Notes: generated by a model not told the origin, from the sequence alone. A stretch of DNA of 64,000 bases from Terrimonas ferruginea DSM 30193 (GCF_000425585.1 NZ_KE384399.1:1-64000); one strand, 5' to 3'; numbered from the stretch's first letter, positions 25,721-36,099 are shown. Numbers and translations are program-made.

Positions 25721-28147
25721 TTATTTCCGCAATTCTGCCTGCAAATCTTTTTCCAAAGTAGTCATGATCTTGCTCATCCAGTTGTCAATTTCTTTGTCGG
25801 TGAGCGTTTTTTCTTCATCCTGGAACGTAAAGCTCAGTGCAATCGATTTTTTACCGGCACCGATTTTATCGCTTTCAAAGATGTCGAACAGTTGCAGGTC
25901 CTGTAGTTTGGACAATTTAATTTTGCGGATTGTTTTTTCCACTTCTTCATATGCCAACTGGCTTGATACGATCATTGCCAGGTCGCGTTGTACGGCCGGG
26001 AAGCGCGGTATTTCGCGGAATGCCTGCTTCGTGCCCGCCGCCATTGATGCCAGCAAGGTCCAGTTGAAATCGGCAAAGTATACGGGCTGACGTACATCGA
26101 ACCGGTCGAGCGTTGCTTTGCTTACTGTGCCTAACTGTGCCACGGGTTTGCGTTGCACCAGCACCTGCAGGCCATTGCTGAATTTCGGATGTTGCAGCGG
26201 CTGGTATTCTTCGCTTTCAAGGCCGAGCTGCTGCAATACGCGTTTAACGATGCCTTTCAATACAAAGAAATCGGTAGCGCCGGGTTTGTTTCTCCAGCTG
26301 TCTTCCCCATTTTTCCCTGTAAGATAAACACACAGATGCTCGGGCTCTTCGTATTTGCCACTGCCTTCCGTGCTGTAGGTTTTACCAAATTCAAACAAAC
26401 GCAGCTCGTTGTTGCGGCGGTTGAGATTATGTGCCACTACTTCCAGCCCTGTTTCCAGCATCGAAGGACGCATAATGTTCAGTTCAGCGCTCAAACTGTT
26501 CAGCATCTTCACAGCCGTCTGCAATTCTTCTTCGGAGAAATAGGCAGCGTTGGTGATGGAGTTGGTCATGATTTCAAAGAAACCTGCACCGGCGAGATAG
26601 TTCGCCGTTTTTTCACGGTAGGTGTCGATGAGATAATTTTCTTCTACCGATGGCGTAATGGTAATGCTGTCGGGAATGGCCACGTTGTCGAGACCATCGA
26701 TGCGCAGGATTTCTTCCACCAGGTCGGCAGGCAGGGAGATGTCCGGTTTATGATGCGGAACGGCCAGTCGCATTTCATCGATGCCTTCCTTCAGTATATC
26801 AAAACCGAGGCTGCCCAGGATATCTTTAACGGAATCGGGGTGATAATTTTTACCACTCAGTTTTTTCAGGTAGTGATATTTGAGTGCCACTTCTTTTTTC
26901 TCGCGCGGCTCCGGATAAATGTCTGTGATGTCAGACGCGATTTCGCCACCGCAGATTTCGCGGATCAGCAGGGCGGCACGTTTCAGCACATTTACCGTGG
27001 CAGAAATATCGGTTCCTTTTTCAAAACGTGTGGCCGCGTCGGTGCGCAGCCCGTGACGGAAAGAAGTTTTGCGGATACCGATCCCTTCGAAGAACGCGCT
27101 TTCGAGAAAGAGGCTGGTAGTGCTATCGGTAACGCCGCTATTGAGGCCACCGAATACACCGGCGATACACATGCCGCCTTCTTCATCGCAGATCATCAGG
27201 TCATCTGCATCGAGCTTGCGTTCTTTTTCGTCGAGCGTTACGAAGGTTGTTCCCGCCGGCAGATTTTTCACGATCACTTTGTGACCGCGGATCTTATCAG
27301 CATCAAAGGCATGCAGCGGTTGCCCCGTTTCATGCTGGATATAGTTGGTGATGTCCACCACATTGTTGATAGGACGGACACCGATCGCTTTTAGTTTTTG
27401 CTGCAGCCACAACGGAGACTCGGCGATCTTTACGCCGGTAATGCTTACACCGCTATAGCGGGGACAAGCCTGTGTATTTTCCACCTGCACGTCAATGCGC
27501 AGTGAATGTGTGTCGGCTTTAAAACCATTGGCATTCGGCAGTTTGGGGCGCAGTTCTTTTTTATCATGATGCGTAAGATACGCGCATACGTCGCGGGCTA
27601 CACCCCAATGGCTCATGGCATCCATGCGATTGGGTGTAAGGCCTATTTCATACAACGTATCCGAATATGGCTTAAAGTATTCGGCGGCAGGTGTGCCGGG
27701 TTTCACATCGGCGGGCAATACGAGGATGCCTGCGTGCGAGGTGCCCAGTCCGATCTCATCCTCTGCGCAGATCATACCCTGGCTTTCCTCTCCGCGGATC
27801 TTGGCCAGCTTCATGGTCAGCGGCTCGCCGGTTGAAGGATGGATGGTGGTGCCAACAGGAGCCACCACTACTTTTTGTCCGGCAGCCACATTGGGCGCAC
27901 CGCAAACAATAGAGAGCAATTCGGCACCGCCGGTATTTACTTTGGTCAGGGTAAGTTTGTCAGCGTTGGGATGTTTTTCCGTGCTTACTACTTCGCCGAT
28001 CACGAGTCCTTTGAGACCGCCGGTTACTTCCTCGTAGTTCTTCATGTTTTCCACCTCGAGTCCTATAGCGGTCAGAATGCGGCTCAGGCGTTCAGGTTCA
28101 ACGGTTACAGGCAAATATTCACTAAGCCATTTATATGAGATCGTCAT
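25721..28147 (-). CDS. pheT: Phenylalanine-tRNA ligase beta subunit
   Basis: The 808-residue cytoplasmic protein is the larger subunit of the heterotetrameric synthetase that charges tRNA-Phe. The order of domains is complete: N-terminal MTISYKWLSEYLP, EMAP-like tRNA-binding domain (about 40-155, with EKHPNADKLTLTKV), B3/B4 editing domain (about 210-390, with GGLNSGVTDSTTSLFLESAFF), B5 (about 400-475), catalytic-like core (about 480-690) and C-terminal FDX-ACB anticodon-binding domain (about 715-808, starting FREIPRFPAVQRDLAM). pheS is not adjacent, as is common in Bacteroidota. A perfect -7 box lies upstream and the coiled-coil gene follows closely. Confidence 0.97.
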   Translation of the reverse strand: MTISYKWLSEYLPVTVEPERLSRILTAIGLEVENMKNYEEVTGGLKGLVIGEVVSTEKHPNADKLTLTKVNTGGAELLSIVCGAPNVAAGQKVVVAPVGTTIHPSTGEPLTMKLAKIRGEESQGMICAEDEIGLGTSHAGILVLPADVKPGTPAAEYFKPYSDTLYEIGLTPNRMDAMSHWGVARDVCAYLTHHDKKELRPKLPNANGFKADTHSLRIDVQVENTQACPRYSGVSITGVKIAESPLWLQQKLKAIGVRPINNVVDITNYIQHETGQPLHAFDADKIRGHKVIVKNLPAGTTFVTLDEKERKLDADDLMICDEEGGMCIAGVFGGLNSGVTDSTTSLFLESAFFEGIGIRKTSFRHGLRTDAATRFEKGTDISATVNVLKRAALLIREICGGEIASDITDIYPEPREKKEVALKYHYLKKLSGKNYHPDSVKDILGSLGFDILKEGIDEMRLAVPHHKPDISLPADLVEEILRIDGLDNVAIPDSITITPSVEENYLIDTYREKTANYLAGAGFFEIMTNSITNAAYFSEEELQTAVKMLNSLSAELNIMRPSMLETGLEVVAHNLNRRNNELRLFEFGKTYSTEGSGKYEEPEHLCVYLTGKNGEDSWRNKPGATDFFVLKGIVKRVLQQLGLESEEYQPLQHPKFSNGLQVLVQRKPVAQLGTVSKATLDRFDVRQPVYFADFNWTLLASMAAGTKQAFREIPRFPAVQRDLAMIVSSQLAYEEVEKTIRKIKLSKLQDLQLFDIFESDKIGAGKKSIALSFTFQDEEKTLTDKEIDNWMSKIMTTLEKDLQAELRK

Positions 28148-28173
28148 GAATGGGGATTGATTTCAGAATGCAG

Positions 28174-28181
28174 CAAAGATA
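28174..28181 (-). promoter_or_regulatory. -7 box of pheT
   Basis: On the minus strand this reads TATCTTTG, a perfect TAnnTTTG match, 26 bases before the pheT ATG and just past the stop of the helicase gene. Confidence 0.55.
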
Positions 28182-28209
28182 ATGGAACTGGGCGTAAAAG
28201 CCCTTGGGA

Positions 28210-30702
28210 TCAGTCATTTCCGGCGTTGAGCTGTTCCTGCATCCGGCGGACGCGGTCTTCCAGTTTTTCGGAGGAAAGGTCCTCCCGCATGCTGTCCACT
28301 TTGATGGGAAAACAGAAGGGGGTCAGCCGTTCCGGGAAGGTGATCACGATCCGGGCCTGCTGTATCCGTTCGAGCATGTCGCGGAGCCGCCATTCTTCCA
28401 TTTGCTGCGCAAATACTTCCTGGTAGGCCTGCCGCAGCAACACATTTTGCGAATCGTATTCGCTGAATACATTGAAGAGGAGAGAGGCGGATGCCTGCAG
28501 GTGCCGGGCTTTCTTTTTTTCACCCGGCAATCCCTGGAACACCAGGCCGCCGATTACTGCTATGTCGCGGAACTTGCGGCGGGCCATTTCCGTGCTGTTC
28601 ACACTGCGCTGAATATCGGCCAGCAGGTTGTCGGGGGAAAAAAGTTCATACACATTCGTATCGTCCAGCGGAATCGGTTGGTCGCTGAGCAATTCGAAAC
28701 CATAGTCATTCATTGCCAGTGAAAAAGTAATGGGGGCTATGCGGCTGATGCGATAAGCCAGTATCGCCGCCATGGCTTCGTGCACCAGCCGGCCTTCGAA
28801 CGGATAAACAAACAAGTGAAAGCCGTCGCGCGTTTCGATGTGCTCGATCAGCAATTCATTTTGCGAAGGCACGTGCGATAATTCTTCCTGCCGCTCAAAC
28901 AGGGGTTCGAGTATTTCGAGTTCGGGTTCGGCTTTTGTTTTCTGCCGGCGTGTGTGCGATTTTCTGTCGAATGTTTCGCGGAGTTTGCGGCCGAGATTGG
29001 CAGACAAAGGCATGCGTCCGCCGTTCCAACTGGGCACGATCGACTTCTTTGAATTGCTTTTCCGCACCATAGCCGTCATGTCTTTCGTCATCACAAACTC
29101 CAGGTTGCGGCCGGAAAGCGTAAACACATCACCCGGCGACAGCCGTGAAATAAAATACTCTTCGATCATGCCAATAAAACCGCCGCTTACAAATTTCACT
29201 TTCATCATCGCCTCGCTTACGATCGTACCGATATGCAGGCGATGCCGCATCGCCATGCGGCGGTTGAGCAATTTATAAACACCGTCTTCAATGGTTATTT
29301 TTTTATAATCGTCGTATTGCTGCAAGGCGTCTCCACCGGATGTTACGAAATGTAACAACTGTTCCCATTCATTGCGTGGTAAATCGCGGTAGCAATAGGT
29401 CGTAAGCACTTCCTGGTAAACTTCTTCCGGTTTGAACCCTTCCGATATCGCGAGTGTATGCAGGTATTGGATCAATACATCATAGCACAATAAAAACGGG
29501 GGGCGGCTCTCGATGATGTTTTCGCGGATAGCCTGCTTAAGCGCGGCGGCTTCTGCGAGTTCGAGTGAATGAGTGGGTAAAAAATAAATGCGGCTGACAG
29601 CGTCAGGACTATGTCCACTGCGGCCGGCACGTTGCAGGAAACGCGCCACACCTTTGGGTGAACCTACCTGTATCACTGTATCGACCGGGCGGAAATCCAC
29701 ACCAAGGTCGAGGCTGGCCGTACACACCACTGCTTTCAACCTGCCTAAATGCAGGTTCTCTTCGATCCAGGTACGGAGTTCCATGTCAATGGAACCGTGA
29801 TGCAGCGCAATAGAACCTGCCAGGTCGGGATGAATATCAAGCAAAGCCTGGTACCATCGCTCACTCATGCCACGGGTATTGATAAAAATGAGTGTGGAGC
29901 GGCTTTCCTCGAGTATGGGAATGATCTTGTGTGCCAGCTTGAGACCAAGATGGCCGGCCCACGGATACTTTTCAATTTCGTCCGGGAAGATCGAAGCGAT
30001 CTCGATATTTTTTTTGAGCCGGGCTCTTACAATAAAACCTTCTTCGCCCAGCGGACTCAGCAACACATCTTTGGCTTCTTCCAGGTTGCCGATGGTAGCT
30101 GAAATGCCCCATACCGAAGGAGGCGGCAGCGACTGTTGTTTTCTCAAACCGATCAACCGGCATACGGCGAGTTCCACCTGCACGCCGCGTTTGCTGCCCA
30201 TCAGTTCGTGCCATTCATCCACGGCGATCACCGACAGGGATTGAAACACGGTGGGATAACCTTTCTGCGCGATCATCAGGTGCAGGCTCTCCGGTGTGGT
30301 GATCAGGATTTCGGGTAAATGTCTTTTCTGCCGGGCGCGCTCCGCCTGCGATGTGTCGCCATTGCGTATGCCCACCTGCCAATTCATATCCAGCGCCGCA
30401 ATTACTTCTTCCATGGCGCGCCCGATATCTTTGGCCAATGCACGAAGCGGTGTCAACCACAAGAGCTGCAGACCGTTATTTTTTTTCTGCTGATAATCGT
30501 CGGGATGTTGATTAATGTAGCGGATGAGCACGCCGAGGAAAACGGAAAACGTTTTGCCAAAACCTGTGGGCGCATTTACCAGACCGCTTTCTCCTTTGAG
30601 AATATGTTGCCAGGTTTCTTCCTGGAAAGCAAATGCGCGGCGATCACCGGAAGCCAGCCACTCACTGATCAGTCGATATCCTTTTGTTTCCTGCAACTTC
30701 AT
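28210..30702 (-). CDS. Ligase-associated Lhr-like DEXH-box DNA helicase
   Basis: The 830-residue protein is an SF2 helicase of the Lhr-Core type found next to ATP-dependent ligases. Motif I is APTGFGKT (44-51), motif II is DEWH (162-165), and later motifs include VCTASLDLGVDF and RAGRSGHS. The winged-helix and Lhr-specific C-terminal domains complete the usual length of about 820. It should move 3' to 5' on single-stranded DNA and unwind DNA or RNA-DNA duplexes. Its start overlaps the ligase stop by four bases, and it is the last gene of the cassette. A cognate metallophosphoesterase (PdeM type) is not adjacent. Confidence 0.94.
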   Translation of the reverse strand: MKLQETKGYRLISEWLASGDRRAFAFQEETWQHILKGESGLVNAPTGFGKTFSVFLGVLIRYINQHPDDYQQKKNNGLQLLWLTPLRALAKDIGRAMEEVIAALDMNWQVGIRNGDTSQAERARQKRHLPEILITTPESLHLMIAQKGYPTVFQSLSVIAVDEWHELMGSKRGVQVELAVCRLIGLRKQQSLPPPSVWGISATIGNLEEAKDVLLSPLGEEGFIVRARLKKNIEIASIFPDEIEKYPWAGHLGLKLAHKIIPILEESRSTLIFINTRGMSERWYQALLDIHPDLAGSIALHHGSIDMELRTWIEENLHLGRLKAVVCTASLDLGVDFRPVDTVIQVGSPKGVARFLQRAGRSGHSPDAVSRIYFLPTHSLELAEAAALKQAIRENIIESRPPFLLCYDVLIQYLHTLAISEGFKPEEVYQEVLTTYCYRDLPRNEWEQLLHFVTSGGDALQQYDDYKKITIEDGVYKLLNRRMAMRHRLHIGTIVSEAMMKVKFVSGGFIGMIEEYFISRLSPGDVFTLSGRNLEFVMTKDMTAMVRKSNSKKSIVPSWNGGRMPLSANLGRKLRETFDRKSHTRRQKTKAEPELEILEPLFERQEELSHVPSQNELLIEHIETRDGFHLFVYPFEGRLVHEAMAAILAYRISRIAPITFSLAMNDYGFELLSDQPIPLDDTNVYELFSPDNLLADIQRSVNSTEMARRKFRDIAVIGGLVFQGLPGEKKKARHLQASASLLFNVFSEYDSQNVLLRQAYQEVFAQQMEEWRLRDMLERIQQARIVITFPERLTPFCFPIKVDSMREDLSSEKLEDRVRRMQEQLNAGND

Positions 30703-32294
30703 TTGCCATAAGCCTCCAGCATTTTTTTCAGATCGTCGAGGGTATTGATCTCTTCCGGCTTTTTATCTGTTCTCCAGCGATGCATGCGGGGGAAACGCAA
30801 AGCTACGCCGGATTTGTGACGATTGGAGGCGGCAATGCCTTCAAAAGCAATTTCAAATACCAGTTCAGGTTTTACCGTGCGCACGGGACCAAATTTCTCG
30901 ATCGAATTTCTTTTGATAAAAGCATCCACCTGTGCAAATTCCTTATCGGTGAGGCCGGAGTAGGCTTTGGCAAAACTTACGAGTTGATCGCCGTCGCGGA
31001 CAGCAAATGTATAGTCGGTATACAGGTTGCTCCGGCGCCCATGGCCTTTCTGTGCGTAGATCAACACACCGTCGATCGTCAGCGGATCTACTTTCCATTT
31101 CCACCAGTCGCCGGTTTTGCGGCCGGCATGGTAGATGGAATTTTTATTTTTCAACATCAGACCTTCTGCTCCGTTGTCGCGTGAACTTTCGCGGAGTGTG
31201 GTTAGTTCATCCCAGGACGAAAAACCGACGACCGGTGACAACAACAGCAGCGGATGATTCGCTTGTTGTGTAATTGATTCCAATAGTTCCCTGCGTTGCA
31301 GCAGCGGCCAGTCGCGGATGTCTTTTCCTTCGTATTCCAATATATCGTAGGCGAAAAACGTAACGGGTACTTCCTGCAAATGTTTCTTCGTTACATTCTT
31401 GCGGCCGATGCGTGTTTGTAACAAAGCAAAGGGTAAAGGTTTTCCTTCCACGCTCGGAATGATCTCGCCATCGAGCACGATGCCATCGGGCAATGCCTGA
31501 AGCAGATTGGTGTATTCGGGGAATTTTTCCGTCACCAGTTCTTCGCCGCGGCTCCATACAAACAATTCTCCTTCGCGGCGGATCACCTGCCCGCGGATGC
31601 CGTCCCATTTCCATTCGGCCTGCCAATCGTTGGCGTTGCCGAGTGCATGCACGTCATCGACGGCGTAGGAAAGACAAAAAGGATAAGGTTTGGAATTATC
31701 GGCGGCTGTAGCCGTCTCGCTCATCAGCTCTTCAAACGGAATGGTCACAGGGTCCCAGTTGCCGGTGATGCGGTGCGCGATGAGGTTGGCTGTAACGCCT
31801 GTGGCTTTTGCCAGCGCGTTTACGATTGTTTTTTGCGACACACCGATCCTGAAATTGCCGGTTAGTAATTTATTGAACACAAAACGTTCGCCCTGTGTCA
31901 TTTCTTTCCAGTGCTTCGTTACGAATGCTCTTTTGTTTTCTTCCGGCTGCTGGTCCTGCGCGATGATCTCGTCCATTAGCGAAGCGAGCGTGCGCATTTC
32001 TTCCAAAGCAACTACGGGCGGTGGTAACAGCAGGGCGATTGTTTCGGCCAGGTCACCTGCCGTATGATAGGCTTCTTCGAATAACCATTCGGGTAGCTCG
32101 GTTTCTTCCATGCACCACTTCTTTAACAGGGCGGCATTTACGAGCCGTTTGGGGCGCCGTCCGCTGAAGAGGGCGATTACCCAGACTTTATCGCGGTCGG
32201 GTGCAGTGGCAAAATAGCGGACCAATGTATCCAGTTTATCATTGGTCTTGGTGCTGGTGCCCAATACGGTGATGAGTTGTGCAAACGCTTTCAT
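30699..32294 (-). CDS. ATP-dependent DNA ligase of the repair cassette
   Basis: The 531-residue enzyme seals nicks using ATP. The N-terminal ligase domain (about 1-170) precedes the adenylation domain with the nucleophile Lys229 in WKWDGIRG (motif I), then DGEI (motif III), AYDILEYEGKD, EGLMLKN (motif IV) and DWWKWKVD (motif V). The OB-fold domain lies at about 400-530. It is distinct from the NAD-dependent LigA needed for replication. Its start overlaps the exonuclease stop and its stop overlaps the helicase start, each by four bases, which indicates coupled translation. Confidence 0.95.
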   Translation of the reverse strand: MKAFAQLITVLGTSTKTNDKLDTLVRYFATAPDRDKVWVIALFSGRRPKRLVNAALLKKWCMEETELPEWLFEEAYHTAGDLAETIALLLPPPVVALEEMRTLASLMDEIIAQDQQPEENKRAFVTKHWKEMTQGERFVFNKLLTGNFRIGVSQKTIVNALAKATGVTANLIAHRITGNWDPVTIPFEELMSETATAADNSKPYPFCLSYAVDDVHALGNANDWQAEWKWDGIRGQVIRREGELFVWSRGEELVTEKFPEYTNLLQALPDGIVLDGEIIPSVEGKPLPFALLQTRIGRKNVTKKHLQEVPVTFFAYDILEYEGKDIRDWPLLQRRELLESITQQANHPLLLLSPVVGFSSWDELTTLRESSRDNGAEGLMLKNKNSIYHAGRKTGDWWKWKVDPLTIDGVLIYAQKGHGRRSNLYTDYTFAVRDGDQLVSFAKAYSGLTDKEFAQVDAFIKRNSIEKFGPVRTVKPELVFEIAFEGIAASNRHKSGVALRFPRMHRWRTDKKPEEINTLDDLKKMLEAYGK

Positions 32295-33313
32295 GCGGCA
32301 TCACCCTCCGAGGTGGCAGCGGCTTCTTCCTCTTCTTCGGTGCCGTAGGCCGTTTTTACTTCTGCTGCTGCTATGCCCAATTCGGTGAGGTAGCGGCTGA
32401 AGGCAGATTGAAAACCATGTGTCACATATACCTGCTCTGCCCCCGTTGCTTTTACGGCGCTTAACAATCCCTGCCAGTCGGCATGATCGCTGAGTGCGAA
32501 TCCTGCGTCGGCATTGCGGCGCCGGACATTGCCACGGACCTGCATCCATCCGCTGCAATTGGCGGTGCGGTAGGGAGAAAATCTTCGCATCCAGGTACTG
32601 CCATCTGCGCCCGGTGGCGCCACGATCACGGCTCCTTTGTAGGTGGATGCAGGAAGATCGGGCTGTACGCGTTTTACTTCGGGTTGCGGAAGACCTGCGC
32701 TGAGCAATGCCTGTTGTATGTTCCAGATGGCGCCATGCACAAATACCGGCAAGCCGGTTTTGCTTAAACAATCCAGTATGCGTTGGGCTTTGCCTAAACT
32801 ATAACCGGTGATCACCGGCGTGAGTCCGTCGGCAACAGTGGCGACGGTCCAGTCGACGATCGATTGATAAAGTGCTGCCTGCGGCTGCCAGCGATAGAGT
32901 GGCAGCCCAAAAGTTGATTCGGTAATGAACGTATGACATTTTACCGGTTCAAAGGCACCACTAATGCCGTCGTCTTCCGTTTTGTAATCGCCGCTGAACA
33001 CCCATACTTCGTCTTTGTGTTCGATCCGAATTTGCGAAGAACCGATGATGTGCCCGGCGGGATGGAGGCGGATAGTCACATCTCCGATTTTCAGCGGCTC
33101 GTTCCATCCGATCGATTCGGCTACAATATCGCCGAGGCGGAGACGCAGTAAAGGCAATGTAAGGTGATGGCAGAGGTACCAGCGGCTGCCATAGCGGGCA
33201 TGGTCGCTGTGGGCGTGCGTAATGACGGCCCGGTCTACGGGTTTCCAGGGATCTATATAAAATCCTCCGGCACGGCAGTACAATCCTGCTTCGGTAAATT
33301 CAATCAGCGGCAT
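32291..33313 (-). CDS. Ligase-associated MBL-fold DNA exonuclease
   Basis: This 340-residue metallo-beta-lactamase/beta-CASP-like nuclease has the metal motif HAHSDH (33-38) in VITHAHSDHARYG, a second His region LHPAGHIIGSSQI and Asp in FSGDYKTEDD. The beta-CASP part contains SLGKAQR and the late His in YVTHGFQS. Family members are end-processing exonucleases of the Lhr/ligase/exonuclease module. It is the first gene of the cassette. Confidence 0.92.
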   Translation of the reverse strand: MPLIEFTEAGLYCRAGGFYIDPWKPVDRAVITHAHSDHARYGSRWYLCHHLTLPLLRLRLGDIVAESIGWNEPLKIGDVTIRLHPAGHIIGSSQIRIEHKDEVWVFSGDYKTEDDGISGAFEPVKCHTFITESTFGLPLYRWQPQAALYQSIVDWTVATVADGLTPVITGYSLGKAQRILDCLSKTGLPVFVHGAIWNIQQALLSAGLPQPEVKRVQPDLPASTYKGAVIVAPPGADGSTWMRRFSPYRTANCSGWMQVRGNVRRRNADAGFALSDHADWQGLLSAVKATGAEQVYVTHGFQSAFSRYLTELGIAAAEVKTAYGTEEEEEAAATSEGDAA

Positions 33314-33361
33314 ACGGTTATTATGAAAATAACATGCCGGAGCTGCACAAGGGGAAAGGGA

Positions 33362-34534
33362 TCAGTTAACGGATTTGATAGCTCCGTCGAAGTATTTAAT
33401 GAAGTAAAGCTTTTTGTTTTCGAAGTAGTCGAGGGTGAGCGAGTTGCGGTCGAGCACCGGTTGCAGGTCAAAATCGGTAAACAAAGAGTACTGTTTATTC
33501 CCCAGATTGGAGGCCAGGTCTTTGCCGTATTTGATCAGCAGGCGGCCAAAATTCCAGGTGGTCTCGTATCCGCGGAACACCATATCACTCGGCCGCGAAA
33601 ACATGCGGGTGGTGAAATAGTGGATGATGCTGCGGCTGGCTTTGTCCTGCCTTGCGTTATAAAAAGGGGTACTGTAAATGATTTCCAGGCCTTTGTATTC
33701 GGTTTTGTTCAGGTCGCCGCGCAATGACTCCCAGGTCGGCATGCCGATCACTACGGAACGGTATTTTTTATTGATCGATGCCAGTTGTTTGATCAGGCGG
33801 CTGCCGAAATTGATATCGAGTGAGCCGGCCAGGCAAATCGTTTGCTGTGTGGTATCGAGGTGCGGACGCAGATGATTGATGGTAAAACTGTCGGGCAGGT
33901 CTACATATTTTACTTTCAGCGCGCTGCCTGCCTGCAATTTGGCGGCATCTTCCCAATAGGATTTAATGCCGTCTTCCAACCGTCCTTTTTTGCGGAATAC
34001 CACGATGCGTTTACCGGTATAATATTTTTTTACATAACTATAAATGCCTTCGCATTGCGTACGCAGTGTGGGATTGAGCACTACGAAAAAAGGATTACCC
34101 GAAGCACCGCCTTCGTTGGGCATGGTGGTATTGATAACGGGAATATTTGCTTCCAGTGCTTTATCGGCAAAAGTTTTTACTTCACTGGTGGTGCAATGGG
34201 CGAGGATAAGTTCTACTTTGTCGCGGGCGGCTTTGTCAAGCTGCTGTTCGAGTGTTTGCTTAGTAGAACGTGTATCGTAGATGAAAACTTCCAGGTGTGC
34301 CTGTTCTTTTTCCAGCGAGTCGAGTGCGAGTTGTACACCTTCGTAAAATTCGAGGCCGGGACCGATGAATTTGGGCATGTTATTACCGGCATAGCGGTAT
34401 TCATCCATGCCATCGAAAGCGGAATCGAGGTACAGCGGTACGAAAACCGCAATACGGTGCGACACGCCGTTTTGTGCACCGGCTTTGAATTGCACCAATG
34501 CAAGAAGGAAAAAGGCGGCTAGGAATTTTTTCAT
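33362..34534 (-). CDS. Periplasmic type 1 binding-protein-like protein
   Basis: Using the ATG at 34534, the protein has 390 residues with a Sec signal peptide (MKKFLAAFFLLALVQFKAGAQ). The mature part reads like a two-lobed type 1 periplasmic binding fold: HRIAVFVPLYLDSAF, GPGLEFYEGVQLALDSLEKE, VELILAHCTTSEVKTFADKALEANIPVINTT. Leu/Ile/Val-binding proteins and LpoA share this fold. No permease or ATPase gene lies near, and Bacteroidota relatives often carry a LysM domain that is absent here, so a role in sensing or cell-wall control is as likely as transport. It follows guaA by 26 bases. Confidence 0.8.
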   Translation of the reverse strand: MKKFLAAFFLLALVQFKAGAQNGVSHRIAVFVPLYLDSAFDGMDEYRYAGNNMPKFIGPGLEFYEGVQLALDSLEKEQAHLEVFIYDTRSTKQTLEQQLDKAARDKVELILAHCTTSEVKTFADKALEANIPVINTTMPNEGGASGNPFFVVLNPTLRTQCEGIYSYVKKYYTGKRIVVFRKKGRLEDGIKSYWEDAAKLQAGSALKVKYVDLPDSFTINHLRPHLDTTQQTICLAGSLDINFGSRLIKQLASINKKYRSVVIGMPTWESLRGDLNKTEYKGLEIIYSTPFYNARQDKASRSIIHYFTTRMFSRPSDMVFRGYETTWNFGRLLIKYGKDLASNLGNKQYSLFTDFDLQPVLDRNSLTLDYFENKKLYFIKYFDGAIKSVN

Positions 34535-34560
34535 GTATGCAGATTTAATGGCACCGGTGA

Positions 34561-36099
34561 TTACTCCCACTCGATGGTAGCCGGCGGCTTGCTGCTGATA
34601 TCATACACTACGCGGTTAATACCTCTTACCTGGTTGATAATCTCGTTAGAGATATTGGCCAGGAATTCGTAGGGCAGATGTGCCCAGTCAGCCGTCATAC
34701 CATCCACACTTGTCACGGCCCGTAATGCCACGGTATATTCATAAGTGCGTTCGTCACCCATGACCCCCACACTTTTTACCGGTAACAAGATAGCACCTGC
34801 CTGCCATACGGTTGCATACAGATTGTTATCTTTCAGGCCTTTCACGTAGAGGTGATCCGCTTCCTGCAATAATTGTACCTTTTCTTCGGTGATCTCGCCC
34901 AATATGCGGATTGCGAGACCCGGACCCGGGAAAGGATGGCGGTCGATCATGTCGGCGGGAATGCCGAGTTCGCGGCCAACCTTGCGTACTTCGTCTTTAA
35001 AAAGATTGCGCAGCGGCTCCACCAGTTCCAGGTGCATTTTTTCCGGCAGGCCACCCACGTTGTGGTGCGATTTGATGGTCACGGAGGGTCCGTGAACCGA
35101 AACGCTCTCGATCACGTCGGGGTAAATGGTGCCTTGTCCCAGCAGGCCGATGCCGTCGATATGTTTGGCTTCTTCCTGGAAAACGTCGATGAACAGGCGG
35201 CCGATCACTTTGCGTTTGTCTTCCGGATCAGTTTTGCCGGCCAGCTCTGTATAGAAACGGTCTTTGGCATCGATACCTTTTACGTTCAGGCCCAATTGAG
35301 CATAGGTGTCGAGCACCTGTTGAAATTCATTTTTGCGCAGCACGCCGTTGTCAACGAAAATGCCGTAAAGATTTTCGCCGATGGCGCGGCTGATCAGGGT
35401 GGCGGCAACAGTAGAATCTACACCGCCGCTGAGCGCCATGATCACTTTGCGGTCGCCGATCTGCTTTTTGAGCGCTTCAACCGTATCGGTGATGAAATGC
35501 GCAGGTGTCCAGTCCTGTGCGCATCCGCAGATATCCACTAAAAAGTTATAGATGAGTTTTTTTCCTTCGGTGGAATGGTATACTTCGGGGTGAAACTGTA
35601 CGCCGTACAAGGGGCATCCGGGTTGATCCGCTGCCTTGCGGAAGGCGGCAACGGGAATGCTTTCGGTATCGGCCAGCAATTCAAAACCTGCCGGCAGTTC
35701 CTTAATGGAATCGCTGTGGCTCATCCACACCTGGCTGTCGGGGGAAATCCCGTTGAGCAGTACATCCTGTTGTTTGGATTGGAGAATGGCGCGGCCATAT
35801 TCGCGTTTGTTGCTTTTGGCTACCACCCCGCCAAAGCGGCGGGCGGTGAGCTGGGCACCATAACAAACACCCAGTACGGGTACTTTTTCTATAAACGATT
35901 GTACGTCAACATCCGGAGCGTTGGTGTCATTGACGGAAAACGGCGAACCGGAGAGAATAATCCCTTTGAGCCCCGGCTCAAAAGAAAACGATTTATGGAA
36001 AGGGATGATCTCGCAATAAACGTTGGCTTCGCGTACGGCCCGGGCAATCAGTTGTGTGTATTGAGAGCCGAAATCGAGAATAAGGATTTTTTCCGTCAT
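34561..36099 (-). CDS. guaA: GMP synthase (glutamine-hydrolysing)
   Basis: The 512-residue cytoplasmic enzyme aminates XMP to GMP. The class I glutaminase domain (about 1-195) carries the triad Cys79 (GVCYGAQ), His170 and Glu172 (QFHPEV). The ATP pyrophosphatase domain has the PP-loop SGGVDS (224-229), and the C-terminal dimerisation domain (about 385-512) ends in KPPATIEWE, as expected. Length is normal. The binding-protein gene follows closely. Confidence 0.97.
   Translation of the reverse strand: MTEKILILDFGSQYTQLIARAVREANVYCEIIPFHKSFSFEPGLKGIILSGSPFSVNDTNAPDVDVQSFIEKVPVLGVCYGAQLTARRFGGVVAKSNKREYGRAILQSKQQDVLLNGISPDSQVWMSHSDSIKELPAGFELLADTESIPVAAFRKAADQPGCPLYGVQFHPEVYHSTEGKKLIYNFLVDICGCAQDWTPAHFITDTVEALKKQIGDRKVIMALSGGVDSTVAATLISRAIGENLYGIFVDNGVLRKNEFQQVLDTYAQLGLNVKGIDAKDRFYTELAGKTDPEDKRKVIGRLFIDVFQEEAKHIDGIGLLGQGTIYPDVIESVSVHGPSVTIKSHHNVGGLPEKMHLELVEPLRNLFKDEVRKVGRELGIPADMIDRHPFPGPGLAIRILGEITEEKVQLLQEADHLYVKGLKDNNLYATVWQAGAILLPVKSVGVMGDERTYEYTVALRAVTSVDGMTADWAHLPYEFLANISNEIINQVRGINRVVYDISSKPPATIEWE

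Noticed and set aside
26153-27394. Plus-strand reading frame of about 413 codons opposite pheT
   Set aside because: It mirrors the pheT codon pattern and its translation shows no domain or start signal; pheT is certain.
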